A stretch of 64,000 bases of DNA from Druceiella hillmani (GCA_039881145.1 JAYKKI010000074.1:12031501-12095500), one strand, 5' to 3'. Counted from the first letter of the stretch, positions 1 through 14,295 are shown. The notes: generated from the sequence alone by a model not told the origin. Made by a program: numbers and translations.

Positions 1-1199
1 AGTGAATATTTTAAAGATTTTAAAAATGGAAGCGAGCATGTACAAAATCGATTGAGAATTAATATGTAATTCCGTAACATTTTTATTCAATTTAATGTAT
101 AGAATCATTTGTATGAATATTAGCCACGTTTTTGTTACAACCTGTATATTTGTATGCAAGTGTAACAAATAGAATATGTTTGAAGCGTGTTCCGGTAAAA
201 ACTTTTTTTTGATGACATCAAAACTTTGAAAGTGATTTTTCTAGAAATAGTTGAGAATACTCATAAAGTTCTTTAACATTGTCTACTCAGTTTTACGTAT
301 AGAAAGGTGAATTTTTTGAGTATCCTATGTTGGCCACTTTTTTCCAGGCAAATTCAGTTATATTATAAATGTCACCGATACTTTATTTACTATAACCAAT
401 AAAAGGATTTGGAAAATTGATACTGATATACTGAATTATTGTATTTATATTAGGTAAGAAAAAAAAACCCGTAATTTATTAAAGAGGAAGAATAGTATAT
501 CATTAGAAGAATAATATAAAATTTGTAACTAAAGATAAATATAATAGCGCGGCCCAAGATGGCTATAATATTAAGGAAATATATGTTGGAGAGTTAACAT
601 TGTTTTTGGAATTGTTTTTAGCTTTAGAATTATCTGTTAATTCAGTTCAATAAATTCGTGAAAATTCAGTTCAATAGAACCTGATATGACTTACTAAACA
701 GTAAATTCCAAAAAATATGTACAATTATAAATGTCAACAAAAACAAACCTCCGAAAATACAACGTTAATATTGAGTATAGTGCACTCCAATAATATGTAT
801 TATTGTTTAAATAACTAATAAATAAAATATAGTTGTGATGCATTACGGTTATAAAGATACGAATAGCTAGGATCTATGTGATGATCAATAAAGTTTTAAA
901 TAAAGGTAACGCTTTTCATCTTTCAATGTCGACGTAATATCATAACACACTCTTTTATTCGTTAGCAGTTAAGCATTATGGATCTTTTTGGTGCTTTCAG
1001 GGTTTGTTAATCAAGCAAAGGACACTTCTGTTCTTCTTGCCATCTGTCCATCCATGTGTTATATCTCAGTTACTCCCTCATTTTGACACCTATTAGAAAA
1101 TAAATTTACTTAAATTAAATGAAAAGAAGGGCAAAACAATTTTTTACCTTTTGCATCAAGTAGAAGTTGGAGAGGTCTCTTAAAATGGAATAAGAAAAC
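1..1199. other. Gene-free A+T-rich stretch
   Basis: I see no open frame with a recognisable protein, no RNA gene and no clear repeat here. It is ordinary A+T-rich noncoding DNA. Weak similarity to 21.0-22.2 kb suggests copy A of the duplication may extend back into it, but I could not place firm anchors. Confidence 0.5.
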
Positions 1200-2052
1200 C
1201 CTGAGGACAAAGTAATTTTACCGTTTATATATTAAAATATTTTCATTTGAATTCATTAAAGCCCACTCTCGTTTAATTTTTAAAATATCGTTGCAAAAAT
1301 TTAAAGAGTTTAGAAGTATATTTTTACTAAATATTTTGATAGAAAAGTTTGGTGGAAAAAATTAAAGAAACGATGGAATTTTCGTCAAGTTTCAGTAAAT
1401 CTCATAATCTGTTACATAAAGTTTAAAATCAAGTTTAAGTTTCAATAAGCAAACGAATGACTTTAAAAATAGTTACTAAATCTGACATATTTCATATATA
1501 ATTTGTTTTGTGCATTGTTTCTGATGATGTGATATAATATATACTCGACGTGAGGTTGAAGGGGTTTTTACTGATTCTAATGTAAATGGTTATAATATGG
1601 TAAGGGATCCCTATCGCAGGGGTGTTCGACGCGTACTTGGGTGGTTTTTCGTTGTTGTTTTTTTGCGACTTTTAAATGTGAGTTACCCTTTGGACGTATT
1701 GGACCCTAATTACGCGACTTAAACGACTTTAGAAATACGAAGCTGTATAATTTCTATATGACATATAACTTTTATTTATTAATAACCTTAAATAGCTGAT
1801 TAAAATATTTTTTTTAATTATCCACGTAAGAAAACTTACGTAAATTTTCATAAAGTGTTTGGTTATTATTAAACATTTCATACGAGGATAACATTTAAAT
1901 AGCTATTGTATTGAAAATAAATATGTACATATAATTATAAAATTAATAAAAACACAATTTCTCAGTACTTTTACTGTATTATTTAATGATTTTTTATGAA
2001 CCGTCCGTCTAAATTTCGATGTAAGTTTAATTTAATATAGTGCCATTATTAA

Positions 2053-2069
2053 CCCTGGAGTGGTCGCGT
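2053..2069 (+). repeat. piggyBac element left terminal inverted repeat
   Basis: The 17 bases directly after the TTAA target site match the complement of 4,213-4,229 at 14 of 17 positions. A perfect 16 bp palindrome (gattacat/atgtaatc) follows at 2,071-2,086. Confidence 0.92.
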
Positions 2070-2333
2070 GGATTACATATGTAATCAGTGTAGATTGCAT
2101 GATATTAAATCGAAAATTTCTCAAAAACAGCCAAAATAAATTACGACGCTTCTAAATATTATAAGTTGAATATAATTAAAGAACGCGTTTAGTGTTGCGC
2201 AAGAGTCGGTCGCGTTGTGTCGCAGGAGATTACACCTGTATGACGCGCGACCTAATACGTAAGTATTGTGAACATATTATTTTTCTTTTTTTATGGTTGA
2301 TTCTAAGTTATAAATATGGTAGTTTGACTACTG

Positions 2334-3009
2334 GTGTATATTACAATGATTAGAGACATAAAATTATTATATATTTTTATAATAACCAAGGATGCTTGGC
2401 GTCAAGATCAGATTGAGGAGTGGCTGGCTGAGGAAGATGATCAGAATGAAATTTACGAAGATTGTTCGAGTGAAAATGCCGAAGAATATCACCTTGACGA
2501 GCAGAAAGGTCTATCAGAATCCGAGCAAGGCGATGAACTTCCAGGCGAGGCAAACAGTTCTGAATCAAATGTTGAGCCACCTCAGCGAAACAAAGCATTG
2601 ACTTTTACTCTGGCGTAGATAATACTATCGGGTAAAAAACGGGTCCTTCAGATAGTGGAAGAACTCGACAACATAATATTGTCTTTGTTGCACACGGTTC
2701 TAAAAGAATAGCCAGGCAAAAGCTACTCCGCAAGACTGCTTTTTCCTATTTTTGGACGACAATATAATTGATCTCCTTACCAAACATAAAAATATAAAAA
2801 TAGACTACACAAGGAATAAATACACAAGAGAAAGAGATGCTATATAAACAGTCGCAACGGAAATGAGAGGCTATATCGGAATTTTGCTAATGCTGAGGTG
2901 ATGAAAATAGGCCGACTGAGCGTTGCCCAAAAATTTGAGCATGTAAAGCACATTGTAATAATATTAATTAATTATATTTAAAGAAATTGATATATGTATA
3001 GACATATAT

Positions 3010-3071
<62 letters not shown>

Positions 3072-3940
3072 ATTTTTATTTTATTCCAAGTGCTGAAATG
3101 ACTCTTGGCTTTTAGAGGACGCTGTTCTATCAGGCAGTATATCCCAAGCAAGCTATTGAAATATGGAGCGAAGGTTTTTGCTCCCGTAGACGTTCATTAC
3201 CCGTATACGTTCAACTTAGAAATATATGCGGGTCAACAACCTGAAGGCCAATTTTGCTTCAGCAATGAGAGACACAATGTGGTTATGAGGAAGTCACGTC
3301 CAGTGCTAGATAAAAACATAAATATTACTATGGATAACTGGTGTCCTTCTCGTCGTATAGCAAAGCCAATATTTAAAAATGGGACCACTATGGTTGGTAG
3401 AGTACGAAAGGATAAAGGAGAATTACCACGAGAATTTCGCGTTGCAGGAGGAAACCCATTATGCTCTTCAATATTTGGCTTCCATCAAACATGTAAGCTA
3501 GTTTCTTGTGTACCTAAGCCTAAAAAAATATGATTTTTATTTCGAAAAAGATGGCCTCTAACCGTCTTTTTGGACTTGGTTAATCTCAACGCACTAAATG
3601 CATTATGCATTTATACCGCAAATAAAAATGATGAACTTGTGCGTCGACGTGACTTCCTCATCGACCTGTCTCTGGCTTGGATGAAACCTCTGGTCGAACA
3701 TTGGATAATAATAAATTACCAAGAAGTCTAGTATTTAAAATAAAAGACGTTCTTAACAATATTCAAACAGAAAACCCGATAACAACGTCAGCACAGGCAC
3801 CACGTAGTTTCATAGGTCGCTGCTATGACCACGGAAGAGAGCGCAACAAATGTATTCAAAAATTGTGTAGCACTTCCAAAAAGTATATTTGTGGCGATCA
3901 TTCAAAAAATAACCGGTCTGTTTTTTTTAGAAAACACTAA
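2334..3940 (+). pseudogene. piggyBac-type transposase relic
   Basis: Pieces of a DDD transposase that would cut and paste the surrounding element at TTAA sites. In order: an acidic N-terminal piece (about 2,392-2,618, rich in E and D); a piece near 2,850-2,900 like the REMRGYIG start of the core; the core from 3,090 with FRGRCSIRQYIPSK and KYGAKVF; the ITMDNW motif holding the second catalytic Asp (about 3,325-3,345); the ELPREF region; a downstream RWPLTVFLDLVNL block (3,550-3,600); and a C-terminal cysteine-rich domain (GRCYDHGRERNKC...C..H, 3,810-3,905). The damage is extensive. The N-terminal half of the core is missing or replaced by a CA/TA microsatellite. The first catalytic Asp appears as Ala (SAEM where DE.M is expected). 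The block with the third Asp is deleted near 3,520-3,550, and there are several frameshifts. The family call is secure and the protein cannot be active. Confidence 0.9.
3007..3068. repeat. (CA)n/(TA)n compound microsatellite inside transposase relic
   Basis: A CA run followed by about 40 bp of TA lies inside the piggyBac coding relic, just before the FRGRC motif. It replaces or interrupts the sequence that should encode the middle of the catalytic domain. Confidence 0.95.
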
Positions 3941-4212
3941 TTAAAACTAAATATTTTTGATTAGGTTTTTTATGATTTCAGTTGTACCAAAAATTTTATT
4001 TTTAGTGCCATAATGAAGTTTTGTTTAATTTCGTTGATTTTTTAAACACTGAGTTTGTGATTTGTTTATATTGACTATTTTTTTGTAAAGAAAATTTTAA
4101 TTATTAGATCTAAAGAGAATAAAAAATAATTGAAGCATACTATATGTTTTTATTTCAATTTATAAATGGCATACACCTGTGCTCCACGCGACTAATCAGG
4201 TCAGGTTTTAGT

Positions 4213-4229
4213 ACGCGACCGCTGAAGGG
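4213..4229 (-). repeat. piggyBac element right terminal inverted repeat
   Basis: The 17 bases directly before the TTAA at 4,230-4,233 are the inverted partner of 2,053-2,069. Confidence 0.92.
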
Positions 4230-4608
4230 TTAATTTACTGTATTTCCTTTTTATGTAAATAAAAACATATATGATTTACAACATTAAAATTCCCCAGATA
4301 AACAATCCCCAAGATAAACTGATTCGCCATTCACAATCATCTTCTATATTGGCAGCGCACAAAGGGTATATCCGTTAAAAAAATAATTTACCGTGCAGGT
4401 TTCTCCCTTGTCTGAGGAAAACAGCTTTTTTCTTGCTGAAGTTCTCCCATCCTTTGTTTAGCTGTCTCTACATAAATATATTTGTAATATTTCAAGAGTT
4501 CCACAGCCATTCATAGATTTTTTTTTATTTGTTCCTTAAAAAAATTCCGTAAGATTTGAATTCCTAACTCGATTCTATTTCTAAAAAATTACGATAATTT
4601 TATTTTAT

Positions 4609-4661
4609 CTAGTTATCGTTATATACCTAGTTATAGTTATATACCTAGTCATAGTTATATA
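4609..4661. repeat. Short tandem repeat, unit about 18 bp
   Basis: About three imperfect copies of a unit resembling tatatacctagttatagt lie in tandem, in copy A just after the piggyBac element. Confidence 0.6.
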
Positions 4662-5829
4662 ATTTATGATAATTTTATATTACCTAGCTATTTACTTCTA
4701 TGACATTAGAAATCTGTGGACGTAATGCAGATTTTTTTTGAGTTTAAAGTAGTAAAAAATTACCTTACTAATCACTGTCTGCAAATAAATCATAAGTCCT
4801 GAGTTTACTCAATAACGAAAGGCCAAATCTCATTTTTTTCGGTGTACTTATCGTTGGGGGGTAATTTTGGGGAGGGGAGTTTTCCTAAATAATTCAGAAA
4901 TGATTGGTCTTACTATAAATGTATAAATATATCCTATACCAATTTTTCAGACACGGGCAAGCGTAATTGTAACGCACGTAAGCTATCTGTAAACTGTAAA
5001 TAAAGTAATTTGATGCATAGCAATATTGGAAACAATGAAAATAGAAAACAAAATTTAGTAAAAATTATATTTTTCATGCAATGTTACGGCTTTTCCCTCG
5101 TCATGTATTAAATTTTACAGAGAATTATATGGTTGGGTATTGACCTATTTTACCATCGTTTTGATAAATAATTACCAGTAAACTAATTCATTTTGTAGCA
5201 TTTAGTCGTTCATGACTAACATTTAATGAATGTTAGTTAAGATTTCAATGAATTTATAATGTATCTTTTATAATATAGTTTCGGTTTTAAAATTTGCATT
5301 TAACCTTGAAAGCGTGAAAAAAATCGTCAATAATATGTTGTCGTAATATCCCATATAATTTATTGAAAAATAACTTCTGAAGGATAAAGTTTACAATTTT
5401 CGCGGATCCATTTTCAATAACTGCAAGCATTCAGCATTTGAATTCTAGTATGTTCATCATCCATGAGAAGTGAACTTTCTTTTTTTGTTATACGAATAGA
5501 CTTTAAGTGATCTTCCAAACATACTAAACTGAATACCTACCTATGTCTTTGATACAACATTAAAATTTATTCATAGATGGTCTCTCAAAGTTTTCTATGT
5601 CGGTTCGTGATAGTTCAAAAGTGCTTTGATCAGTAATGTTTATTATTATGTTGAAACACTTATGAAATTTTATTTTGAGTTCATGACGCCAACGTAAATA
5701 GGAATGATACAGTACGCAAAATTTTAAAAAAAACTCGAGTATCGATTAAAATTCGATTCCTTAATGCGACTATTAGACTAAGGAAGTTAAAAAAAATAGT
5801 TCGGATATATTTTACAATTACGATTACGG

Positions 5830-6300
5830 TGAATTACTCTGCAAATTTCAGCGGTTCGTAGGTGGTACATTATTTCTTACCTCACTGTTTTCACTTTCTG
5901 TTATTACGGTTAATAAAACAATATAACGGTAGGCTCCAGTAAATTTCATTCGCGGGGAAGTCGTATAGAAGCAACGGTACGTAAACACTGAACTAACAAA
6001 AAGAGTTGTGTACCAAACAATAGGATGAACCCGAGGGACGGCGAATGTTTTTCTGTGGTGATAGTCGCGTGGGTGTAGTTTCCACGCTATTTGCCGCTCC
6101 GTCGACTGTGAACAAATATTGTGACTGGCGCTTTGACCGCGTTGGACGCAGAGCCGCTCGTGACGGCCCACTTTTTCACTGGAACTTGGCTCGTTTGTCC
6201 CATGTTCTCATTGTGTTAAATTCGTACTTGATCATTTTATTTCTGACATATTTTTACAGGACATCGTCCACCTTATTGGCAAGTTTGGATTAAAGAAATT
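5830..6300. other. GC-richer conserved noncoding block, copy A
   Basis: Less A+T-rich than its surroundings and the best-conserved part of the A/B duplication, with about 84% identity by eye over 5,979-6,066 against 29,219-29,306. Short frames on both strands here show no family resemblance. The partner's insertions and deletions break these frames, so it does not look like protein-coding sequence. It contains gtaaacactgaactaa, unchanged in both copies, and gctttgaccgcg. It could be a regulatory element or an untranslated exon. Confidence 0.5.
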
Positions 6301-6520
6301 AATTTTAATTGTTGAATATAATTTTATTATATTATGGAGTACCGACTTTTGACAATTTAATAACCTGTCAGAACCCCGTTGGTATATGAAAAAATGGAAA
6401 GACAAAGCTTTAACATAGGTCTAAACAGTTTCCACAATATGGAGAAAGTGTATAATGTAAATTCTTTTAATTTCATGCAGAAATATTTTCAAAATATTAG
6501 TTTTTCTTTAATTACTTTCT

Positions 6521-8833
6521 TGTTTATAATAAATTAAGCTTTAATTGAAACGGAAATTGCGTCAAAAGTTATATATAGACTAAATTAAAGAAAAATAATA
6601 AGAAGATTCTGGTTTCGCTCACTTCCATAAGAAATATTACGTTACTGTAATAATTTTGTTTCAATCTTCAGTTTAACTATTCTTCATTGAAAAAGCTGTA
6701 ACGCTCTGATTTTTCCATTAAAAAAAGCATAAAGAAAGAAAAATTTTACGCACACTTATTAATAACCCTTCAAATTATAATCTCTCACGATCTCTCAACG
6801 TCGATGTAGGAATGTGTTTGAACTTGCAATCATAATATCTGAATAAATTTCTCAGAAATATTTATGTACATAGTCATTTTCATGGGGTCAAGACAAACCA
6901 TTTTGATGTAACATTTATTAAAATCAGTTCAATCTGATTTGTTTATACGTAGGCGGGATAAATAAATAACTCTTCTATTGGTAGTCGTAGGCGATTTACG
7001 GCCTGAAAATAGGTATAATGATTAATGTTGCGCGTAATGTTGTTTCTTAAATAATGTAAGATTTTGCATAATCCAAAATTTCATTCATTTTGGATTTAAT
7101 GAAACATTTTCTCCCTAATGTATTTGTTTTTTACCTCTAGTAACGTTTATAAGATATACTTGCAGTTTTTCACCAATTATTGTTTTCTCAAAAAATTAGT
7201 AAAATTAAAAGAGTATGGTAAAGTTACATCAAATAACACTCTGATTAAAATAAGACAATTTGTGGATTACGGCAGTCGTCTTCTCTAGTACACCCGTGCA
7301 GTAGTAACTTTCCAATCTTTCGAAAAAATTAAGTTTAATTTTGTGCTTTTACTTTTTTTTATTTATGGACCAATAATAATGACCTGAAATTGGTTTGATT
7401 TCAGTCGAATTATTTTTTCATAAGTTATGTATAACATTATTTTATTAGGATTATTATACAGTGTTAAAATTTTTTGTGTAATAACTAAAGGACGGGATGA
7501 ATTTCCGAACACGGAAACTTAAGTTTTGCTTCTTAGTAATAAAAATGTCTGTGTTGGATGCTCCCTTTAAATTTTATAAGCCTTTAAAAATGCACACATA
7601 TACTGATAGATTCAAATACATATTGATATACGTTATGAAATACGTATATGTATACATACACACAAGTTCGAATATGATTTATACTTATCCACTAATATTT
7701 CGTTCGAACACAATCTTCTCTTACTTTCATTGACCTGCTCCTAGAATGTTGACAGAACACTTTCATCGGTTTCATAAAAATATAAACATACTTGTACTTA
7801 TTTTAATAAATTAATATACAATAACGAATTAACGCCATCTTTCTATCGGTAATATTTGCTCTGTCCAGGTATGTACCCTTATTGCCTCGAAAGCCCAATT
7901 TCTTAAAAGAAAAACAAGCTCGGCTAAAATATAAACGCACATAAACTCTTTACAAATACTTTAAATATTTTATTGAAAAGAATTGCGTATTGTGCAACGC
8001 TCCCTTTATGAGGGCAGGAACAAAGGCGGAGATTGCTTATTTTGTTAACTTTTTGTTACCATTTTAACGGTCTGCGTCATCAAAAATTAATAATTCCTTG
8101 AAATATCTGTAAAAGGTATTGCCGGATAAAAAGGGTGTTAATACACAAATGGACGTTCATCATAAATACGCATCGCGTAGTTTGCACTTGAATTACTCGA
8201 ATACTAATAATGGTAACGTTTCAACAATTAATGAGAGGCACTCTGCAAGATCCAAATGAATAATTAATGTCGGGGCGAAATTTAAAAATGTTTTCGCCTT
8301 AATGATTTTCTAACGGAATGTTCTGTTATGGACAGTTAATCATTAATGCTCATAACTTGGCACGTACTAGTAATATTACATTCGCCATTACGCGTTCGGG
8401 TTTGGATGTTAATTTATGTGTACGAATGTTGGTTCACTCTGTCTTATTTTTAGTTATTACATATTATATAGCAGGAGATATCGTCACTTGAGATACTAAT
8501 TGTATTACTCCTAAGATATGATTTTGCAAGGCTCAAGTAAACGAACAAGGGAAACAAATTTGAGGGGAATTGATAATATTGGATTATATGAAATAACTCA
8601 ACTTATATGACTAGGCGGATTTAGATGAATGAATATTCTATTAACGTAAGGAAAGAGTTGAATATCCTTAAAAAAATTTGGCGTCCTTTTTCTGTAACAA
8701 ATTAAGAGGAATACCCAAAAAAGATAGAAAGTTTCCCAAGTTCCAGTTTTCCAATTTCAAATTCTTGAAATCTGGAATCGGTAATTGTTAAAGAGAAAAC
8801 GAGGTGATTGGGAGAAACTTTTAACGAAGATTA
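6521..8833. other. Gene-free stretch
   Basis: No recognisable gene or mobile-element coding sequence. The 78-codon frame at 7,497 has A+T-driven composition and no family signature. Slightly GC-richer patches at about 7,260-7,320 and 8,330-8,430 are unexplained. Confidence 0.5.
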
Positions 8834-8907
8834 AGGCGCACGACAGACTGTCGCATTAATTGTAATTATCAGGCGCACGACAGACTGTCGCATTAATTGT
8901 AATTTCA
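8834..8907. repeat. Perfect 34 bp tandem duplication, period 37
   Basis: The 34 bases at 8,834-8,867 (starting aggcgcacgacag) recur without a mismatch at 8,871-8,904, with a three-base spacer. Perfect identity in otherwise decayed DNA implies a recent event. Each unit holds an inner palindrome (cgacagactgtcg). Confidence 0.95.
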
Positions 8908-11900
8908 AGTGCACGCTTATTGATTTGTTGACATTGCACTAATATTTGAGTTTTATACAGCTTACAGTTTTTCAATCGTTATAATTTGTTTAATAATGAG
9001 GGACTTATAATCGAGCTATATTTTTTAATTCAATCAAAGAGGTTAAGCAACGCACGTACCGTTCGGCCATTGGATGAATGACCATACAATCAACAACATG
9101 TAATTCGGAAAAAGAAATTGTGTGATATAATAAATTATAATTATTATTTTCTACAAAGTTTGGTTGCAATGGTTTAGATGGAACTCAATGACCGTCAATA
9201 CATAGACTTTACGCAGACATCTTATAGTGATTGAAATTGAATGGACATTGTTTTAGATTCGCATTGACGACAATATTATCAATAAAATATTTAATGAAAC
9301 GTTTTGTAATTTGTCCAAGAAAAACCTTACTAAGTGTCTTACTTTAAACACTTGATGGTGCCATGAGTATTTTAACTACCAGTCCAGTAGTTGGATATTT
9401 GCAGAGTTAAAATCGATGCCTTTGAACGAGTTAAAAGAACACTTTGATTTAAAAGTGATCATCGTATCATTAATGTAGCATCTCTCATGTGAGTTTTAGG
9501 CATGAGTTTATTTATATTCATCATCAAGTTGAAAATATCCTTAGATCGTTATAGTTTAATTCGGACTAACAATTTTTCTCGATCCAATATATCACAGTGG
9601 ATTTGACTTATTATTTCATTCTGATTACTTTCTTTTCGCAAAGATGCTCTTTTTTGAAATCCTATATTGCTCTTTTTCATATGATTAATATACTTTGATG
9701 TACCAAATACAAAATGAAAAATGAAAATTATTTTCTACAGATTTCTTACTGAGTAATGAAAATGTTCATTTTCAGTGTAGAATTATGAACTATTTTTTAG
9801 AACAATTTAAACTTAAATTAAGAAAAAATGTACAATAAAATTAGGAACTAATTATTTCATCAAACACATAGATTATATGTAAGTCATTATACATTTTATC
9901 GTCTTCAAACATACTTAAATAATAATTTGTTGAATATTTCCCATACTTAAAATATAAATGAAATAAGCAATATTTTCTACAAATGGAGGTATGTTAATTT
10001 TGAATTCTTTTTATATTCATAATTTCTAGCTAAAGAAAATTATATGACTTGTATTTTAATTCCTAGGTAAAATTATTGTAGTACGTGTATTTCAATAATT
10101 ATCCAAATACTCTTCTGAACCGCCTTCTTTATATGCAATGTAATAATGGCATGGTAACTGGATCTAAAGTACGTATAATGTAAAAGGCTTATGTTACATA
10201 TATTGGTAAAGGATTGTACACAAAAATACTTTATTTCACATTGTGTTGAATCATTGTCTTCATCATAACAAACTCCAGAGCATTTATTTCCACGCTGGTA
10301 TATTATCTTTTTCAGCATATTTTTATTCTACAAAGCGTACGTGTTATTATTTTAGCTTTAATCGAATCAACACTTCTAATCAGAATTGAATCTTTTTAAT
10401 TCCATTATAATTTTATTATTAAATGATATAATGTTTATAACTCATCATGAAATAATGCAATGTTCCCAAACGATTTCCTTTTCTTCACCTTTTACAATAT
10501 TTTTTTATAATTACTCATTCTACTATTCACTCGAGTATTGAAGTGTGTATGTTCTATCGAGTCGCAAGACCAATCGATTCCATGATTCGTCTTCCAGCCA
10601 GATTCGTATTGTTGTTTAATATTGAATTTATTAAAGTGTTGAGGTAATTTAAAAAGTTACATAGCAAAATGTGTATTCAGTCCTATTATTGCATATTCTT
10701 TATTACATCATTTCGTTATTTAAAGTATAATTCAACATAACGCACAATATTTTTTCTTATATTTTTATGACTCCAACGTAAACAATTACTTAAACGAACT
10801 TAAAATCATCACTTACTGATAAGGTCAATTTATTAATTTTCATCTCATTTCAGAAAGAAAATGGTATATTTTTCACATAACCTCTACTTTTAGTACATTA
10901 TCTTACTACCTAGAAACATCAAATTTCATTAACTTCTTAGCAATCGATCATAAGGCATTTTAATTTTTATATCATTTTTTAAAAATATATTTATATAATT
11001 TCCTCTAATACGTTTTGTTGGAAATGTTTTATTGCAATTAATAAATGATATATTTTGCTACAAACTTCATCACAAAAGTTGAACCATCACAAAGGTTGAA
11101 AGACTTTGTAATTTTTAAAAAAATTGGCGCTGTGAAGAAATGCAACCTTTATATAATTTTAGTAAAATCACCCGATTTAACGGTATTTGATGGATTTTTG
11201 CCAGCACTTGCAAATTTGGTAAACTAATGCAAGAAACTGATAATAAAAAAGTTAATATGTTTAAGAAAGGTAGTTATCATCAAAATTTTAGTGAATTCTG
11301 TTTCATCAGTATCGGGGCTAAAGAGATATTTCTTTAAACGTAAATTATATATTTTGTAAATCCAAGATATAAGAGGTAATTACAGCATGTGGCGCAACAG
11401 ATTTTCTAGAAAATAATAAATTTATTAAAAATGCACCTAGGAATGAAACTAGTAATATATATGGATATTTTATGACGGATTTAAACAAAATACACCTGAC
11501 TGGTGTCGTTTCATGATATCAGTTTGACCTTCAAATTTGTTCTGTTATGTATATTTACCAAAAAAATTATGGCAGCTGATTTATGAGATCTACGAAGTTT
11601 AAGTAATTATAACGATGAGTATAATTATATTTTATGTATTACTGACATTTTTAGTAAAATGTCATTTGTACATGCATTAAAAATTCATAAGTAAATTATC
11701 AAAAATAATAAAACTCGAAAGTCACTGGTTTGTCAGTATAATTTAAATTCAATATCCTTGTTCTATATGAAATGTAGAAAAAGATTAAAATATTATTATA
11801 CTTTGCCTATGATGTAAATTACCAAAATTTCAAAAACGATGACAAAGGAAATGTTATACATGAGAACCATTTCAAAATACCTGTCAGTAATTATGATAAT

Positions 11901-14186
11901 GTTATAGATCTTTTAGTACTATATTGAAATATAAAATTTAAATATAAATATTATTTACAACAAGCCGGATATGGAAATAGTGCAGTTTATAAAAGAGCAC
12001 CTTATATATCTGATCATGTAATCGACAGTTTTCTCGGTGGATTACTTAGTTCTATAATTCCATTATTATCAAGCGACCCTTAAACTATTCGATAAGAGGT
12101 GGTGATGTTTAGCGTAGGATTAATAAATTATATGGTACATTAACCTTCCATAAAGGAATCAATCTCTTGAAGTAACTAGGAACGTAAATCTAAAGGCGAC
12201 AGCGAAATAGAAAGTATTATGAAAGATTCAGGCTACAAAAAAAGAAAACAACAAAACTTAAATTCATTCAAATATAAGCCTCAAAACTGAGAGGTACTAA
12301 CAATTTAAAGAACGAAAAAATATTTCACATAATGAATGTTGCGAATATATTAAGTCTGAATTAGACTTATTTACTATAAAACCCTCAATAGAAACCAATA
12401 TTGAGAGTGGTCAGTGAGTTATTTAGAACTCTATTTCATCCATAACTTATAATAATAATTCTAAAAATATTTACTTTAACTTGAAATGTACAGTAGCACC
12501 TGTCAATAATTGGTTAGTCTCTATAATCAGTTCAACATTTATTTAAACCAAAAGTTAATGTTACCTTATATCACCTTCAGATAATACATACGCTTATAAA
12601 GCTCATTTGGAAATATTACTCAATTATGGACCTGCTGCAAATATTCTTATATTCTTATATTTCAAATAGTGAAATATTAAAGTATGTGAATCACATGAAC
12701 GGGAGAAATAAAGGATTTCAATAAAAAGCGTCGTTGAAGAAAGACAGTAATAAAATTGTATTGATCGGTCATCTTCATGGTAACATATTCAATGAAGAAA
12801 ATTTCTTATTTTACTGGTTAAGAAATTTGAACTAAACTAATACGATCTAAAGATACGTTCGGATTGATAACGGATATAGATAAACTCATAAATTAAGGTC
12901 ATAACAGACATTATATTTTTTATGATACGAAGATCATATTATTAAGTCATATTATACGAACATCATATTATTTATGATACGAAGAACACGTTCAAATCCA
13001 TGTGTCTTTAAGTTCATTCAAAAGCATTATCTGCGACTGCTACTAAATATCCAATCAACTGATTAGAAGTTAAAATACTAACAAAACCATGAGGTGTTGA
13101 AAATAAAAGACTAGTAACGTTTTTTTGACAAATTCCAAAGCTTTGCGTTATAGGTCTTACTGATAATAGTGCGTCTAATGGCAATCTTAAACAAAATCCA
13201 TTCAATTTCAATCACTATAACATATCTTCGTTTAGTCTATATATTGACGTTCATTGAGTTCCATCCAAACCATTATTACCAAATTTTGTTTAAAATAAAA
13301 ATTATATTCCATTATATTATAAAATTCGTTTCGGAACTGATATTTATTTCTCAAATGAAGGTTACAATGATATTATGAGAGAATATAACCTTAACGGGTA
13401 TTGCTTATTAGCGATTCAAATGCTAAATTTATGTGCAATGCACTTGCAATTATTATTAGCTTATTAATTATATCATTGAATTAGTTATAGTCATATTGTC
13501 GTCTTTAATTAAGTTTGCAATTCCACCGATATATTTATAAATGTTTTGTAATGTCTCCATTTCTTGACATTATAATTAACTTAATAAATTAGTCCATTTA
13601 ATAACAAAGTCATTAATTTCTTTTTAAATCGATGATCGTATTTTTAAAATATATACTTTCTTTAAAAAGTTATTAAGTTAACTAGTAGTATCATTAGTAT
13701 ATCTAGATAGGTTAAGTAATGTTAGATTATATAAGTAAAGATAAATAATGAAACTATTTTCTAATTTGTAAACAATACAGCAGCGCCCCTAATTTTCTCC
13801 GAATATTAGCTCACATATATCGCGGCTCACACATAGACGACTGTTATATTCCATGATTAAGATACATCCACAATTTGTTATTTATAATACGACGTATATC
13901 GCTTATATGTTATATGTCATATTGATATAGTGAAATTGTCGGGAGAAGAGGGAAAATATGTACTCGAAAAATATTTTTTTTCATAATTTTAAGTATATAT
14001 CTTCAGAGATGTATAGAGAAATATGTGAGAAAATATGTATTTTCCTTTTATTTAGGAAACTACTAATTTTGAAAATTATGGAACAAATGAGATTTAACAA
14101 ACAATGTTATAAAAAGCCTGCAAATGTTGTTAAAAAAATTTGACAATGATTCTAGATATCACAGTTTTTTGAGTTATTCATATTTT
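8908..14186. other. Gene-free stretch
   Basis: Over 5 kb of A+T-rich DNA with only short frames that resemble no family I know (10,073-10,318 minus, 11,045 plus, 13,014-13,211 minus, 13,169 plus). The part at about 13,940-14,160 resembles stretches inside copies C (about 46,080-46,280) and D (about 59,720-59,830), so it probably holds a fragment of the same repeat family. At about 12,900-12,990 a short motif (atgatacgaag / catcatattat) is repeated two or three times. Confidence 0.45.
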
Positions 14187-14206
14187 TATATATTTATATA
14201 TATAAT

Positions 14207-14295
<89 letters not shown>

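Larger units (their letters stand above)
2049..4233 (+). mobile_element. piggyBac-like DNA transposon, complete ends, dead transposase
   Basis: The element is bounded by TTAA at 2,049-2,052 and 4,230-4,233, the target duplication expected for the piggyBac superfamily. Inside each TTAA is a 17 bp inverted repeat, CCCTGGAGTGGTCGCGT at the left and the complement of CCCTTCAGCGGTCGCGT at the right, with 3 differences. Similar subterminal motifs (cacctgt...acgcgac) occur at about 2,233-2,250 and 4,175-4,192. A piggyBac transposase relic lies between the ends on the plus strand. The partner copy of the surrounding duplication (around 22.8-26.9 kb) lacks this element, so it inserted after the duplication. 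Confidence 0.93.
1200..6520 (+). repeat. Old segmental duplication, copy A (partner 22.2-29.66 kb)
   Basis: Noncoding sequence that aligns in order and in the same orientation with 22,200-29,660. Anchors seen directly: 1,411-1,445 with 22,450-22,482; 1,545-1,570 with 22,620-22,645; 4,379-4,480 with 26,870-26,965; 4,735-4,860 with 27,160-27,300; 5,640-5,760 with 28,870-29,000; 5,970-6,070 with 29,210-29,310; 6,290-6,480 with 29,490-29,640. Identity by eye ranges from about 65% to about 84% in the best block. The offset changes from about 21.0 to 22.4 kb because each copy carries a different transposon (piggyBac here, DIRS-like in the partner). Confidence 0.75.

Noticed and set aside
5848..6293. 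Overlapping frames on both strands (107 and 82 codons)
   Set aside because: The block is conserved in copy B (29.1-29.5 kb), but a 38 bp indel and other gaps destroy both frames there. Noncoding constraint is the better explanation.
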